Assembly: GCA_018223185.1 (NCBI GenBank)
Contig: JAAEYW010000006.1
Span: 124,001 to 188,000, forward strand
Direction of reading: 5' to 3'
Origin: Oceanospirillales bacterium
GTDB taxonomy: Bacteria > Pseudomonadota > Gammaproteobacteria > Pseudomonadales > Balneatricaceae
Length of the DNA stretch: 64,000 nucleotides
Part shown: piece after piece, positions 1 to 9,089 of the stretch
Position numbering within the stretch: the stretch's first letter is position 1
Layout: every line of letters starts with the position of its first letter
Made by a program: the position numbers and the translations under genes
The notes under the pieces: generated by a model
The model's database searches: none
Told to the model about the DNA's origin: nothing
The model's input: only the letters and a program-made list of their open reading frames with translations

Positions 1-1392
1 CCGCAGCTGCAACCTGGCGATGAAATTCTGCTGACTGAACTTGAACACCACGCCAATATCGTCCCATGGCAAATTGTCGCTGAACAGACCGACGCGGTGA
101 TCCGGGTGGTACCGATCAACGCTAACGGCGACCTTAATCTGCAACGGTTCAGTGAACTGCTTAATGACAAAACCCGCATCGTCAGCCTCACCCACATCTC
201 AAATGCACTGGGGACTATCAATCCGGTTGCCGGGCTGGTGCGGCAGGCGAAAGCGGCTGGCGCGGTGGTGGTGATCGACGGAGCCCAGGCCGTTCCTCAC
301 CTTGAAATTGATGTCCAGCGACTGGGATGCGACTTCTATCTGTTCTCCGGGCATAAACTGTTTGCCCCCACCGGTATCGGCGTACTCTACGGCCGTAAGG
401 CGCTGCTGGAAACAATGCCGCCCTGGCAGGGAGGTGGCGAGATGATAAAACGGGTATCGTTCAGCGGTACAACCTATAACGATCTGCCATTTAAGTTTGA
501 GGCGGGCACGCCCAATATCAGTGGCGCGCTGGGGCTGGCGGAAGCGATCCGCTTTCTTACCGCACTGGACCGTAAAACACTCGCACAACATGAGCGAGCG
601 CTGATGAGCAGAGCCATTGAACTCTGTTCAGCGATCCCCGGCTTTAACCGGATCGGCAGCCCTACCGCCTGCGCGTCCATTCTGTCTTTCCAGATCAGTA
701 GCCATCATCAGCAGGATATAGGCCTGCTGCTGGATCAGCAAGGGATCGCCTTGCGGACCGGTCATCATTGTGCAATGCCATTAATGGAGCGACTGGGCCT
801 GCCCGGCACCGTCAGAGCCTCCTTCTGTTTCTACAATACTCTCGAAGAAGTTGAACGCTTCGCCCAGGCCCTGGAGCAGATTAGCCAGAATCGTAGCTTT
901 GCAGTAGCCGAAACCGTGTCAGAACAAGCGATTTTCAATGATTCGCCATTTGGCCGCGAGATCCGCGACAGCAACATCATTTCACAGCTGACCTCACTAA
1001 AAAGCTGGAATGACCGTTATCGGGAGATCATGCAACTGGGCAAACAACTTCCCGCTTTCACCTCGTCGATGAAGAGTGAACAATACCGCATCAGCGGCTG
1101 TGAAAGCGATGCCTGGCTACAGGTCAGCCGTGATGATAAAGGGGCTTTATGGTTTGCCGCAGATTCCGATGCCCGAATCATTCGCGGACTGATAGCCCTG
1201 GTACTGGCTGCCCTGAATGGTCGCCAGCCTGAAGAGATTCTGGCATTTGATATAGAGGATTATTTTGCAGAGCTAAACTTGATCCGCCATCTTAGCCCAT
1301 CCAGGGGTAATGGCCTTAAAGCCATTATAAAAGCGGTGAAAAAGTGCGCCCGGGAGGCTTCAGGCCAGAGTTCTGATGCTGAGCGGGACTAA
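1..1392 (+). CDS. csdA: Cysteine desulfurase fused to a SufE/CsdE sulfur-acceptor domain (5' partial)
   Basis: The reading frame is open from base 1, so the start lies outside the window; 463 codons are present. Residues 1 to about 290 are a group II (SufS/CsdA) cysteine desulfurase. The PLP lysine is in SGHK (window residue 119) and the catalytic cysteine in RTGHHC (residue 257). From about residue 320 the chain continues as a SufE/CsdE domain with its acceptor cysteine in SGCES (residue 367) and the family's C-terminal ending. It should take sulfur from L-cysteine as a persulfide and pass it within one chain. In E. coli csdA and csdE are separate genes beside tcdA (csdL). tcdA is also close by here, so the Csd branch is more likely than the Suf operon. 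The stop overlaps the stop of the convergent GGDEF gene. Confidence 0.9.
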   Translation, partial: PQLQPGDEILLTELEHHANIVPWQIVAEQTDAVIRVVPINANGDLNLQRFSELLNDKTRIVSLTHISNALGTINPVAGLVRQAKAAGAVVVIDGAQAVPHLEIDVQRLGCDFYLFSGHKLFAPTGIGVLYGRKALLETMPPWQGGGEMIKRVSFSGTTYNDLPFKFEAGTPNISGALGLAEAIRFLTALDRKTLAQHERALMSRAIELCSAIPGFNRIGSPTACASILSFQISSHHQQDIGLLLDQQGIALRTGHHCAMPLMERLGLPGTVRASFCFYNTLEEVERFAQALEQISQNRSFAVAETVSEQAIFNDSPFGREIRDSNIISQLTSLKSWNDRYREIMQLGKQLPAFTSSMKSEQYRISGCESDAWLQVSRDDKGALWFAADSDARIIRGLIALVLAALNGRQPEEILAFDIEDYFAELNLIRHLSPSRGNGLKAIIKAVKKCAREASGQSSDAERD

Positions 1393-2720
1393 AACAGCTC
1401 AGGATAACCGTTGCGCTCCTCATCACTCACCATGGTCATGTTACGACCAGAGGCCTTAGCTTGGTAGAGCGCGTCATCAGCACACTTAATCAGACTGTCT
1501 AACGATTGAGAGTGTACCGGACAGCAGGCAAGCCCTGCACTGAAGGTATAACTGATTTCGCGCTCATCCAGCCCGTGCATCACCGGATTATCACAGAGCT
1601 TCTCTTTCAACTGGGCAATCAGTTTAACCGCACTGGCAATGTTCGTATTGGGCAATAACAGAAGAAACTCCTCTCCACCCCAACGCATCAGCGAATCTGA
1701 CTGACGCAGCGTGGCAGTCATCAGTTCGACAAAATGCTTCAACACCGAATCACCCACAAGGTGACCAAAGCTATCATTAATATTTTTAAAGTGATCAAGA
1801 TCGATCAGACAGACCGTCAGACTCTGATTGTAGCGCAGTGCATAGCTGAGCTGCTTTGAAAAATGGATATAACCGGCACGCCGGTTCAGCAGACCCGTAA
1901 GATGATCATGACTGGCTTGCTCCCGTAACCGCTCTTCCAGATCTTTACTGAGGGTAATATCATGCACCATACCAACAACCCGCAAAGGATTGCCATCATC
2001 GTCCCGCTGGCATATACGGCCACGATCCCTTACCCAGATATAATTGCCATCACGCTTGCGTATCAGGTACTCAGCAGTGAAGCTATTCGCGCGTCCGCAG
2101 AGATGCTCATCCAGTGCAGCGATGACACGCTCACGATCCGACTCATGCACCGCATCAGTCCAGGTCTCTACCAGGGGAGACATTTCATGGGGAAGATAGC
2201 CCAGCATCCGCTTCAGCTGGGGTGAGAAAAACACTTCGCCACTGGCTATATTCCAGTCCCATAAACCGTCGACTGCTTCATTCAGGGCATACGTCAGACG
2301 CGCATCTTTAGTACGAAACTCCTCACGCTGAGATGAGGTCTTGTCAAGATTGCGAGCCACTGAAAGAAAAAGCTGCCGACCTTCGAACTCGATGATACTG
2401 GTATAGACTTCAACCGGAAAAAAGACTCCGCGCTGATGGAAGTGACGACCAATAAAGGTAAAAGCATGCGGGTGTGAGGCAAAAACCATCTGCGCGATCT
2501 GCGCCCAGTGCTCCTCGTTTTCAACCCCTTGTTGCAGCGAGATAACACTGTGCTGTAACAGATGCTCGCGGCTCAGCCCCAGATCTTGCCAGGCACGGGT
2601 ATTTGCATCAAGAATACGGGAGTTTTGCGGGTCTATAATATAGATCGCATCGCTGCAGCCTTCAAAAATGGCTTTATAAAATCCTTCAGAAAAGCACGTT
2701 GACATTGATAAGCCAGACAT
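1389..2720 (-). CDS. PAS-PAS-GGDEF diguanylate cyclase
   Basis: This predicted 443-residue protein makes cyclic di-GMP from two GTP. Two PAS domains come first: one over about the first 130 residues (AIYIIDPQNSRILDANTRAW) and one ending in a PAC stretch (RDGNYIWVRDRGR...VVGMVHDITL). A GGDEF domain follows. Its active site reads GGEEF, a functional variant, and the inhibitory I-site RxxD (RQSD) lies five residues upstream, so product inhibition is expected. No transmembrane segment is visible, so it is probably cytosolic and senses a soluble or redox cue through the PAS domains. The start is uncertain: the frame opens at a TTG at 2735, and ATGs at 2720 and 2705 both lack a clear ribosome binding site. 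The 3' end overlaps the csdA stop by four bases. Confidence 0.88.
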   Translation of the reverse strand: MSGLSMSTCFSEGFYKAIFEGCSDAIYIIDPQNSRILDANTRAWQDLGLSREHLLQHSVISLQQGVENEEHWAQIAQMVFASHPHAFTFIGRHFHQRGVFFPVEVYTSIIEFEGRQLFLSVARNLDKTSSQREEFRTKDARLTYALNEAVDGLWDWNIASGEVFFSPQLKRMLGYLPHEMSPLVETWTDAVHESDRERVIAALDEHLCGRANSFTAEYLIRKRDGNYIWVRDRGRICQRDDDGNPLRVVGMVHDITLSKDLEERLREQASHDHLTGLLNRRAGYIHFSKQLSYALRYNQSLTVCLIDLDHFKNINDSFGHLVGDSVLKHFVELMTATLRQSDSLMRWGGEEFLLLLPNTNIASAVKLIAQLKEKLCDNPVMHGLDEREISYTFSAGLACCPVHSQSLDSLIKCADDALYQAKASGRNMTMVSDEERNGYPELF

Positions 2721-2805
2721 CCATTTACCATACAATCAAAACACTTTAGCCTGTTAAGCCGAAAGGTCAACTGTAATAACTAACCAACCTGTCAGAGAGG
2801 GTTTT

Positions 2806-3615
2806 TTAAGCTGAATCAGCTTGTTTTTTCTCGCGCTCTGCCCTTTCCAGCATCTTTTGCAACACCCGGGATACCGCGACAAAACCAAACGTGGCCGTAA
2901 CACAGGTAGAAGCTCCGAAACCACCGCTACAATCGAGACGGGTATTGCCATCAGCAACCGACTTCATCTGGCAGACGCTGCCATCCGACTGAGGATAGAC
3001 CAACTGCTCAGTTGAGTAGACACAATCCACCGCAAAACGCCGGCCACTTTTACTGAAGTTGTAATAACGTCGCAGTAACGAGCGTGTTTTTGCCGCCAGA
3101 GGATCATGATTCGTTTTACTCAGATCGGTAATATTGATCTGCGTGGGATCGGTCTGGCCACCCGCACCGCCAACGGTAATGACCGGAATTTTGTTGCGTT
3201 TACAGTGGGCAATCAGCGCCGCCTTCTCTTTTACACTGTCGATACAATCAATCACATAGTTAAACTGATGACTGATCAGCTGCTGAATATTATCCAGAGT
3301 GATAAAGTCATCCACCAGCTCAACCTGACATTCCGGGTTGATCTGTCGAATGCGTGCAGCCATCACCTCTGTTTTTGGCTCACCAATCGTGGTATCCAGT
3401 GCATGTATCTGCCGGTTGGTGTTAGTAATACAGATATCATCCAGATCGATCAGAGTAATATTGCCAATCGCGGAGCGCGCCAGCGCTTCAGCCGCCCAGG
3501 AACCCACACCACCAATACCGATAACACAGACATTTGCCTGCCGGAACAGCTCTGTTCCAGCCATCCCGTAGAGCCGCTGAATGCCACCAAAACGTTGATT
3601 AAAAGCGTCAGACAT
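2806..3615 (-). CDS. tcdA: tRNA threonylcarbamoyladenosine dehydratase TcdA (CsdL)
   Basis: This 269-residue E1-like (ThiF/MoeB superfamily) enzyme performs the ATP-dependent cyclisation of t6A37 to ct6A in tRNA. The nucleotide-binding loop GIGGVGSWAAEALARS lies near residue 35, followed by the acidic strand LIDLDDICITNTNRQ typical of the family. The C-terminal GGFGASTCVTATFGF stretch is also characteristic. The frame opens at a TTG two codons earlier, but the ATG at 3615 gives the usual MSDAF start. In E. coli the CsdA-CsdE sulfur relay physically interacts with this protein, and the fused desulfurase lies 1.4 kb away. The gene follows the small CxxC protein on the same strand with a 14-base gap. 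Confidence 0.93.
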   Translation of the reverse strand: MSDAFNQRFGGIQRLYGMAGTELFRQANVCVIGIGGVGSWAAEALARSAIGNITLIDLDDICITNTNRQIHALDTTIGEPKTEVMAARIRQINPECQVELVDDFITLDNIQQLISHQFNYVIDCIDSVKEKAALIAHCKRNKIPVITVGGAGGQTDPTQINITDLSKTNHDPLAAKTRSLLRRYYNFSKSGRRFAVDCVYSTEQLVYPQSDGSVCQMKSVADGNTRLDCSGGFGASTCVTATFGFVAVSRVLQKMLERAEREKKQADSA

Positions 3616-3629
3616 ATGCAAAACAGGCC

Positions 3630-3845
3630 TTAGAAATCATCATCAGTCAGTTCTGTGAGCACAACATTAGCGCAACGGTTGCACTCACCCTCAATAAAAA
3701 CAACACCTTTATACAGATATTCCTGCGGATTTTTCATACCCAGATTCGCTTCCTGACAGTGGTCGCACCAGGTTTCCTGCAAAAACGCCTGCTGCTCATC
3801 TTCACTCCGGGCACTGAAGTCCCGCTCAACCCGATCTTCTTGCAT
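3630..3845 (-). CDS. Small CxxC zinc-ribbon-like hypothetical protein
   Basis: This 71-residue protein has two CxxC pairs, CDHC near residue 27 and CNRC near residue 56, which could form one zinc-binding site. The N-terminal third is acidic and probably helical. The start is the ATG at 3845, preceded by GAGG at a good distance; an in-frame TTG at 3857 lacks a comparable site. It lies between a pseudouridine synthase and tcdA on the same strand, so a tRNA or RNA-related role is possible by association only. I do not recognise a named family. Confidence 0.7.
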   Translation of the reverse strand: MQEDRVERDFSARSEDEQQAFLQETWCDHCQEANLGMKNPQEYLYKGVVFIEGECNRCANVVLTELTDDDF

Positions 3846-3861
3846 TAGAGTCCTCAAATTT

Positions 3862-4554
3862 TTATTTCGATGCTGGCCAGGCCTGACTGGCAGGCGGCTT
3901 CCAGTTTTCGAGCTGCTGCCTTACCGCTTGCTGAAGAAACAGCTCACCAACATCCGGATCACACAGATATTCGCACCGTTCACCCTGCCATTCAAATGCC
4001 ACACCCCAGGCATGCAGATAACCCCGGTCGGCCACGTCCGGTGTTGCACTATGATAACGCTGATCACCCACAATGGCGGCGCCAATGCTTTTCAGGGCAA
4101 CCCGGAGCTGATGTGTTTTACCGGTTAAAGGTCGCAGCAGAAACAACCGTAATCCGGGCACCGGCGAACAACTGAAGAAACGGGTGACTGCCGGATTGCT
4201 GAGTCCCGTCGTAAGTTTCCAGCTGCCCCGGCGTGTCCTCTCCATATCACCCCGGATCAGCCCCTGCTTTTTACGTGGTTTCTGATCCGACAGTGCGATA
4301 TAGTATTTTTCGACCCGCCTCTCCTGAAACTGCCTGGAGAGTATCGACGCGGCCTCAGCATGGCAGGCCAGTATCAGTAAACCGGAGGTCATCTTATCCA
4401 GACGATGGACAAGATAGAGAGGACCACAATCAAGATCAGCTGAGATCTGCTGCAACAGGCCGGTATCCGCATCATCACGGTGAACCGATATACCGGGCGC
4501 CTTATTAATAATCAGATAATCGTCTGTCCGAGCGACCAGTGAATACGCTTGCAT
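3862..4554 (-). CDS. RluA-family pseudouridine synthase (TIGR01621-like)
   Basis: This 230-residue enzyme converts uridine to pseudouridine in structured RNA. The catalytic motif HRLDKMTSGLL is near residue 50, with the essential Asp in HRLD, and the family's LTGKTHQLRVAL segment is near residue 145. There is no N-terminal S4 domain, and the chain is shorter than RluC or RluD. That fits the small single-domain TIGR01621 group whose RNA target is not firmly known. The stop sits 16 bases upstream of the CxxC gene's start, so the two are probably co-transcribed. Confidence 0.88.
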   Translation of the reverse strand: MQAYSLVARTDDYLIINKAPGISVHRDDADTGLLQQISADLDCGPLYLVHRLDKMTSGLLILACHAEAASILSRQFQERRVEKYYIALSDQKPRKKQGLIRGDMERTRRGSWKLTTGLSNPAVTRFFSCSPVPGLRLFLLRPLTGKTHQLRVALKSIGAAIVGDQRYHSATPDVADRGYLHAWGVAFEWQGERCEYLCDPDVGELFLQQAVRQQLENWKPPASQAWPASK

Positions 4555-4569
4555 GATGACGGCCTTAGC

Positions 4570-4806
4570 TTAAAACAGCGATACATATGCACGAAGGGAG
4601 TGACCATGCCAGTAGAGGCCGGTCAGCCGACGGGCTACCCAGTGCGCTTCAGCGTTGCTCGCCTCGATAGTCAGAACGGCAACGGTCTGGTCCGGCAGAT
4701 CACCGGGTATAACCTCCACCTCATCAATTTCAGCGTAATGAGACAACAACTCTCTCAGCTCACTTTCAGTCACATCCGATGTAAAGCCCGCCAGAATAAT
4801 ATTCAT
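4570..4806 (-). CDS. Single-domain RRM RNA-binding protein
   Basis: This 78-residue protein consists of almost nothing but one RNA recognition motif: a beta strand MNIILAGF, a helix ESELRELLSHY, a strand DEVEVIPG, then TVAVLTIEA and a second helix. The aromatic residues of the RNP motifs are weak compared with classical RRMs. Similar mini-RRM proteins occur in many gammaproteobacteria and cyanobacteria. The gene lies between hda and the pseudouridine synthase with 15 to 20 base gaps, which suggests one transcript. Its RNA target cannot be read from the sequence. Confidence 0.72.
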   Translation of the reverse strand: MNIILAGFTSDVTESELRELLSHYAEIDEVEVIPGDLPDQTVAVLTIEASNAEAHWVARRLTGLYWHGHSLRAYVSLF

Positions 4807-4825
4807 AATACGCCAAATTTAAGAA

Positions 4826-5530
4826 TCAGAGACCGAGAACCTGTTTGACGAAAGGAATTGTAACTTTACGCTTGGCGCTGAGCGAGGCTGCATCAAGCTT
4901 GTCCAGTAACTCGAACAGATCAGCCATACTGCGACTGGCGCGATGAATCAGAAACCAGGCCACCTCTTCACTGATCGTAAAACCACGACCACGGGCACGC
5001 AGCTGCAAGGCGCGCACCTTGCCATCATCATCCAGATTATGCACCTGAAACACCATCCCCCAGCTCAGCCTTGACGCCAGATCAGGCAAATTCAGACTCA
5101 GCTGCCGCGGCGCACGATCACCCGCCACCAGCAGCCGGTTGTTTTCAGCCCGGATACGGTTGAAAAAATGAAACACGCCCTCTTCCCACTGCTTATTGCC
5201 AGCGATGATCTGAATATGGTCAAGACAGACCAGATCAAGATGCTCCATACCCTCAAGCACACCTGGCCCCATATCTAGCAACTCATCCAACGGCAGATAC
5301 ACAGCCGTACGTCCAACCGGATCGGAGGCATGGCAAACCGCCTGCAACAAGTGAGAACAACCGCTATCGCTGTTACCCCAGATATACAGATACTGCTCCC
5401 CTTCCCCCCGGGCAGCCTGATCCAGGGTATTGCACAGCAGCTCGTTTCCCTGGCAAAGGAAATTCTCAAATCGGGCATCATCCCGCAGTGTGATACCCAG
5501 AGGTATCTGAAACGGTTCAGGACTACTCAT
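4826..5530 (-). CDS. hda: DnaA regulatory inactivator Hda
   Basis: Hda (234 residues) promotes ATP hydrolysis by DnaA after replication starts, working while bound to the sliding clamp. The N-terminus carries the clamp-binding motif QIPLGI (residues 8-13). The rest is an AAA+ fold related to DnaA domain III: a degenerate P-loop around IWGNSDSGCSHLLQA, the DLVCLDHIQ Walker-B-like strand and a C-terminal helical lid. There is no DNA-binding domain IV, which separates it from DnaA. Its position beside a PerM-type protein and purMN matches Pseudomonas. Confidence 0.95.
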   Translation of the reverse strand: MSSPEPFQIPLGITLRDDARFENFLCQGNELLCNTLDQAARGEGEQYLYIWGNSDSGCSHLLQAVCHASDPVGRTAVYLPLDELLDMGPGVLEGMEHLDLVCLDHIQIIAGNKQWEEGVFHFFNRIRAENNRLLVAGDRAPRQLSLNLPDLASRLSWGMVFQVHNLDDDGKVRALQLRARGRGFTISEEVAWFLIHRASRSMADLFELLDKLDAASLSAKRKVTIPFVKQVLGL

Positions 5531-5681
5531 CTATATCAATACTTATTAAGGCCTGCAGCTGAACACCGGGCCTTTTCTCATCGTTTAATGTTTCTGGATT
5601 TATAAGCTTTAGTGTATTTTAAGCCCGTTGTCTCTGAGCGCTGAACGTTAAATCTCTGCATCATATCCATATACTGACTGT

Positions 5682-6734
5682 TCAGCAGTCATAAAGTTTA
5701 CTACTTTTGTATCCCTGATGCAGATGACGAAGGAGCACCATAATAACGGCCGCAACGGGAAGTGCAATCAAAATCCCCACAAATCCGAACAGCTGCCCTC
5801 CGGCCATTATGGCAAAAATAACAGCCACCGGGTGCAAGCCGATACGATCCCCCACCAACAGCGGCGTCAGCACCATCCCTTCCAGCGCCTGACCTGCAGC
5901 AAACACCGCGCCGACCCACCCCAGCATGGTGATGTCATTAAACTGCAGCATGGCGGCAACGCCCGCAGCAACGATTCCGATGATAAACCCCATATAGGGT
6001 ACGATACTGGCAAGACCCGCAATCATCCCGACCAGCAGCGCCAGATCCAGCCCGACAGCCCAGAGTCCCAGAGAGTAAATAACCCCGAGCGCCAGCATCA
6101 CCAACAACTGCCCCTTTATAAAGGCGCCTAATACCTCATCGCACTCCTGTGCCCAGAGTGTTACTTTTCTTTCAACATTGCGCGGGAGAAGAACGCCAAT
6201 CTTATCCATCATTACATCCCAGTCACGCAGCAGATAGAACATTACCACTGGAATCAGTACCAGATTAGCCACCCAGGCAGCCAGTGCCAGACCCGACTGA
6301 CTAACACTGCTGAAAACACCTTTCACCAGACTACCGGTCTGCTGCCAATGACCGCTCATCAGCGCCTGCAGATTCTGAAGATCAAATTCAGCAAAGGATA
6401 TTCCGGTATATTGCTCCAGCCAGGGTATCCAGACAGTCTGAATCATCATGAACACCTGTGGCACCATTTTGATCATCACCTGCAACTGATAGCCCAGTCT
6501 GGGTATCAGCAGGATCACCAGTAACAGCACAACGGTGGTCATCACTAAAAACACCACAACCACGGAAAGCGTCCGGCTGAGTCCCCTCGCTTCCAGCCTG
6601 TCAGCCAGCGGATCGGTCAGATACGCCAGCAGCGCAGCGATCAGAAAAGGGGAAAGGATTGGCTGCAGCAGATAGAGCAGAAACCCCACCACCAGAGTAA
6701 AAATCAGAAAAAACCACCGCTGTGAATCACTCAT
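5682..6734 (-). CDS. perM: AI-2E family (PerM-like) membrane protein
   Basis: This 350-residue polytopic membrane protein belongs to the AI-2E transporter/PerM superfamily. It has hydrophobic segments at about 8-50 and 63-85, a soluble stretch of about 90 residues, and a cluster of C-terminal helices with the conserved glycine-rich segment GLASIVPYMGFIIGI. Members export small molecules or act as Na+/H+ antiporters, so the substrate cannot be assigned. The gene precedes hda on the same strand with a 150-base gap in which I see only a short weak inverted repeat near 5670-5690. Confidence 0.88.
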   Translation of the reverse strand: MSDSQRWFFLIFTLVVGFLLYLLQPILSPFLIAALLAYLTDPLADRLEARGLSRTLSVVVVFLVMTTVVLLLVILLIPRLGYQLQVMIKMVPQVFMMIQTVWIPWLEQYTGISFAEFDLQNLQALMSGHWQQTGSLVKGVFSSVSQSGLALAAWVANLVLIPVVMFYLLRDWDVMMDKIGVLLPRNVERKVTLWAQECDEVLGAFIKGQLLVMLALGVIYSLGLWAVGLDLALLVGMIAGLASIVPYMGFIIGIVAAGVAAMLQFNDITMLGWVGAVFAAGQALEGMVLTPLLVGDRIGLHPVAVIFAIMAGGQLFGFVGILIALPVAAVIMVLLRHLHQGYKSSKLYDC

Positions 6735-6776
6735 ACGCTTTCCCTTTCAACCGGCCTCCGATGAGACACACGTCCA

Positions 6777-7868
6777 CTATTGTTGCTGCCAGCGGTAGGT
6801 ATAGACCGCTTCAGCATCCCTGTTATTCAAGCGTGATGCTGGCATTATCCGGGGATTAAGGCGAACCGCCTGCTCCAGAGCCTGAATCCCGCCCTGTAGC
6901 TCAACCCGGAACAATACCCGGTCAGCATCAACGCTGCTGACCCGCGCCACATCAACCGGTGGCAACTGGCGCAGATAATCTGTTAATTGCAGATAATCCT
7001 CTATATCAACTATATTAGCGACCTCAAGTTGCAGTCCTGTTTCGACGTAGTCAAAACTGGAAGCGCCCAGTGATGCAAGTGAAAAATCTGCGGACTCATT
7101 AATTACCTGTTTTATCTGTTCTGACAAAGCCCCGGATGGACTGATTGAACGGGCCTGACCATCTTTGAGCAACAACCATTCTGATTGCCAGCCTCCACCA
7201 GCACTCTGAACCAGCCGCCCGATAAGCACTCCATCGGGCTGATAGCGCTCAGAAGCCTGTAATATGGGTTCACGAAAAAAACCCCACACATCACTGACAT
7301 CAAGTGCAGTCTGATCATTCAGATCTAACAGAGGCACACTCAGCGGCAATCCCCGCAAGTCTGCCTGTTTTAACAGCTCTGCGTATATCTGACTTCCCTG
7401 GGGTACAAAATCCCGCGGAGTTGCCCCGCGCTCCTGTACCATCCATACCAACATAACAGGCCGGGCATGACCGATCGCTTTCATACCCGACCTCTGCAGC
7501 AACTGGTCGATCATCACCGGATCAAATTCAAGCACCAGCCTCTGCCCCAACACCTCCCGGCCGTCACCAGCCGACACCGGCGTCCGGGTCGCCTGATAAC
7601 CAAACTGGCTAAGCCAGCCAGCAGGTTGACGCAACGCACTGACTATAGCTGACTTGTTGACGACGGCACTTCGCCCGGATACTTTGATAAGCACCGCTTT
7701 CAACCCTGCTTGTAACTGCTCATCTGATGGCTGAGACAGCTGCTCAGGCACCAGCAACTCTGCCGTATAAAGTCCATTTACGGTAGCCGCCTGGGCCAGA
7801 CTGCACAGACCTGTAAACACAAGCACTAACAGACAGTTACAAAGATTGCGCATCATGATTGTTCTCAT
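6777..7868 (-). CDS. DUF2066 domain-containing secreted protein
   Basis: The 363-residue product begins with a signal peptide (hydrophobic core CLLVLVFTGLCSLAQA, cleavage before ATVNGLY), so it acts in the periplasm or at the envelope. The rest matches the DUF2066 family: an N-terminal ELLVPEQLSQPSDEQLQAGL segment, a KVSGRSAV stretch and a C-terminal half of alternating strands. The function is unknown. The gene is divergent from purM and upstream of perM, an arrangement also known in Pseudomonas. ATG codons at 7868 and 7856 are both possible starts; neither has a strong ribosome binding site. Confidence 0.8.
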   Translation of the reverse strand: MRTIMMRNLCNCLLVLVFTGLCSLAQAATVNGLYTAELLVPEQLSQPSDEQLQAGLKAVLIKVSGRSAVVNKSAIVSALRQPAGWLSQFGYQATRTPVSAGDGREVLGQRLVLEFDPVMIDQLLQRSGMKAIGHARPVMLVWMVQERGATPRDFVPQGSQIYAELLKQADLRGLPLSVPLLDLNDQTALDVSDVWGFFREPILQASERYQPDGVLIGRLVQSAGGGWQSEWLLLKDGQARSISPSGALSEQIKQVINESADFSLASLGASSFDYVETGLQLEVANIVDIEDYLQLTDYLRQLPPVDVARVSSVDADRVLFRVELQGGIQALEQAVRLNPRIMPASRLNNRDAEAVYTYRWQQQ

Positions 7869-8028
7869 ACCCTGTTTTACTGCCCGGACAATAATCCTGA
7901 CAAACTGAAAAAAAGTGTCTCTAAATCGGCATAAACTTTAACACACAATAGCCGCCTCACCAGCAACCTGATAGAATACGCCTCAAAATTTTCTATCAGT
8001 AATCAGCCCGAACAGGTTCATACAAACT

Positions 8029-9087
8029 ATGTCTGCAACTGACAATAACACTCCTATCAGCTATAAAGACGCCGGTGTCGATATCGATGCAGGTAACGCA
8101 CTGGTTGATCGTATTAAAGGCGTTGCGAAACGCACCGCTCGCCCCGAAGTTATGGGCGGCCTGGGTGGCTTCGGAGCCCTGTGCGAAATCCCTGAAGGTT
8201 ACAAGAAACCTGTACTGGTTTCCGGTACCGACGGCGTAGGCACCAAGTTGCGCCTGGCAATGGACCTGAACAAGCACGATACCATCGGTATCGATCTGGT
8301 AGCGATGTGCGTTAACGACCTGATCGTTGCTGGCGCTGAACCTCTGTTCTTCCTCGACTATTACGCCACCGGCAAACTGAACATCGACATTGCTGCTGAT
8401 GTCGTAACCGGCATCGGCGCTGGTTGCGAGCTTGCAGGTGCAGCTCTGGTTGGCGGTGAAACAGCTGAAATGCCAGGCATGTATGAAGGCGAAGATTACG
8501 ATCTGGCAGGCTTCTGCGTTGGCGTAGTTGAGAAAGATGAGATTATTGACGGCTCTAAAGTCAGCGTTGGCGACAAACTGATTGCGCTGCCCTCTTCCGG
8601 CCCCCACTCCAATGGTTATTCACTGATCCGTAAGATCATTGAAGTGCGTGAAGCTGACCTGAGCGGCACTGTTGATGGCAAGCCACTGACTGAAGCCCTG
8701 CTTGAACCCACCCGCATCTATGTTAAGCCGGTACTGGAGCTGATTAAAAACAGCCAGGTAAATGCGCTGTCCCATATTACCGGGGGCGGTCTGCTGGAAA
8801 ACATTCCACGGGTTCTGCCACAAAGCGCCAAAGCGGTTATTGATATTAATAGCTGGCAGATGCCTGAAGTGTTCCGCTGGATACAGACACTGGGTAATGT
8901 TGATTCCCGTGAAATGTACCGCACCCTGAACTGCGGTATCGGTATGGTTATCGTGGTACCTGCAAATACTGCCGACACTGCCCTGGATATTCTCAAAAAA
9001 GCCGGTGAAGCGCCCTTTATCGTAGGTGAGATCGCTGCCGCTGCTGAAGGTGAAGAGCAGGTTGAACTGCTTGGCCTGGAGGCCTGA
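8029..9087 (+). CDS. purM: Phosphoribosylformylglycinamidine cyclo-ligase (AIR synthetase)
   Basis: PurM (352 residues) closes the imidazole ring in step five of purine synthesis, turning FGAM and ATP into AIR. The protein shows the family signature [13 protein letters not shown], the glycine-rich [13 protein letters not shown] loop and the [11 protein letters not shown] motif. Length and motif order match the family. It is the first gene of a plus-strand run with purN, which starts two bases after its stop. No PurR-type operator is evident in the 160-base divergent region upstream. Confidence 0.97.
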   Translation: MSATDNNTPISYKDAGVDIDAGNALVDRIKGVAKRTARPEVMGGLGGFGALCEIPEGYKKPVLVSGTDGVGTKLRLAMDLNKHDTIGIDLVAMCVNDLIVAGAEPLFFLDYYATGKLNIDIAADVVTGIGAGCELAGAALVGGETAEMPGMYEGEDYDLAGFCVGVVEKDEIIDGSKVSVGDKLIALPSSGPHSNGYSLIRKIIEVREADLSGTVDGKPLTEALLEPTRIYVKPVLELIKNSQVNALSHITGGGLLENIPRVLPQSAKAVIDINSWQMPEVFRWIQTLGNVDSREMYRTLNCGIGMVIVVPANTADTALDILKKAGEAPFIVGEIAAAAEGEEQVELLGLEA

Positions 9088-9089
9088 GA

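Noticed and set aside
199-591. Minus-strand open frame inside the desulfurase gene
   Set aside because: It is opposite a well-supported coding region with family motifs, and has no ribosome binding site or family resemblance.
7869-8028. PurR operator or purine riboswitch in front of purM
   Set aside because: No 16-base PurR palindrome and no riboswitch core are visible.
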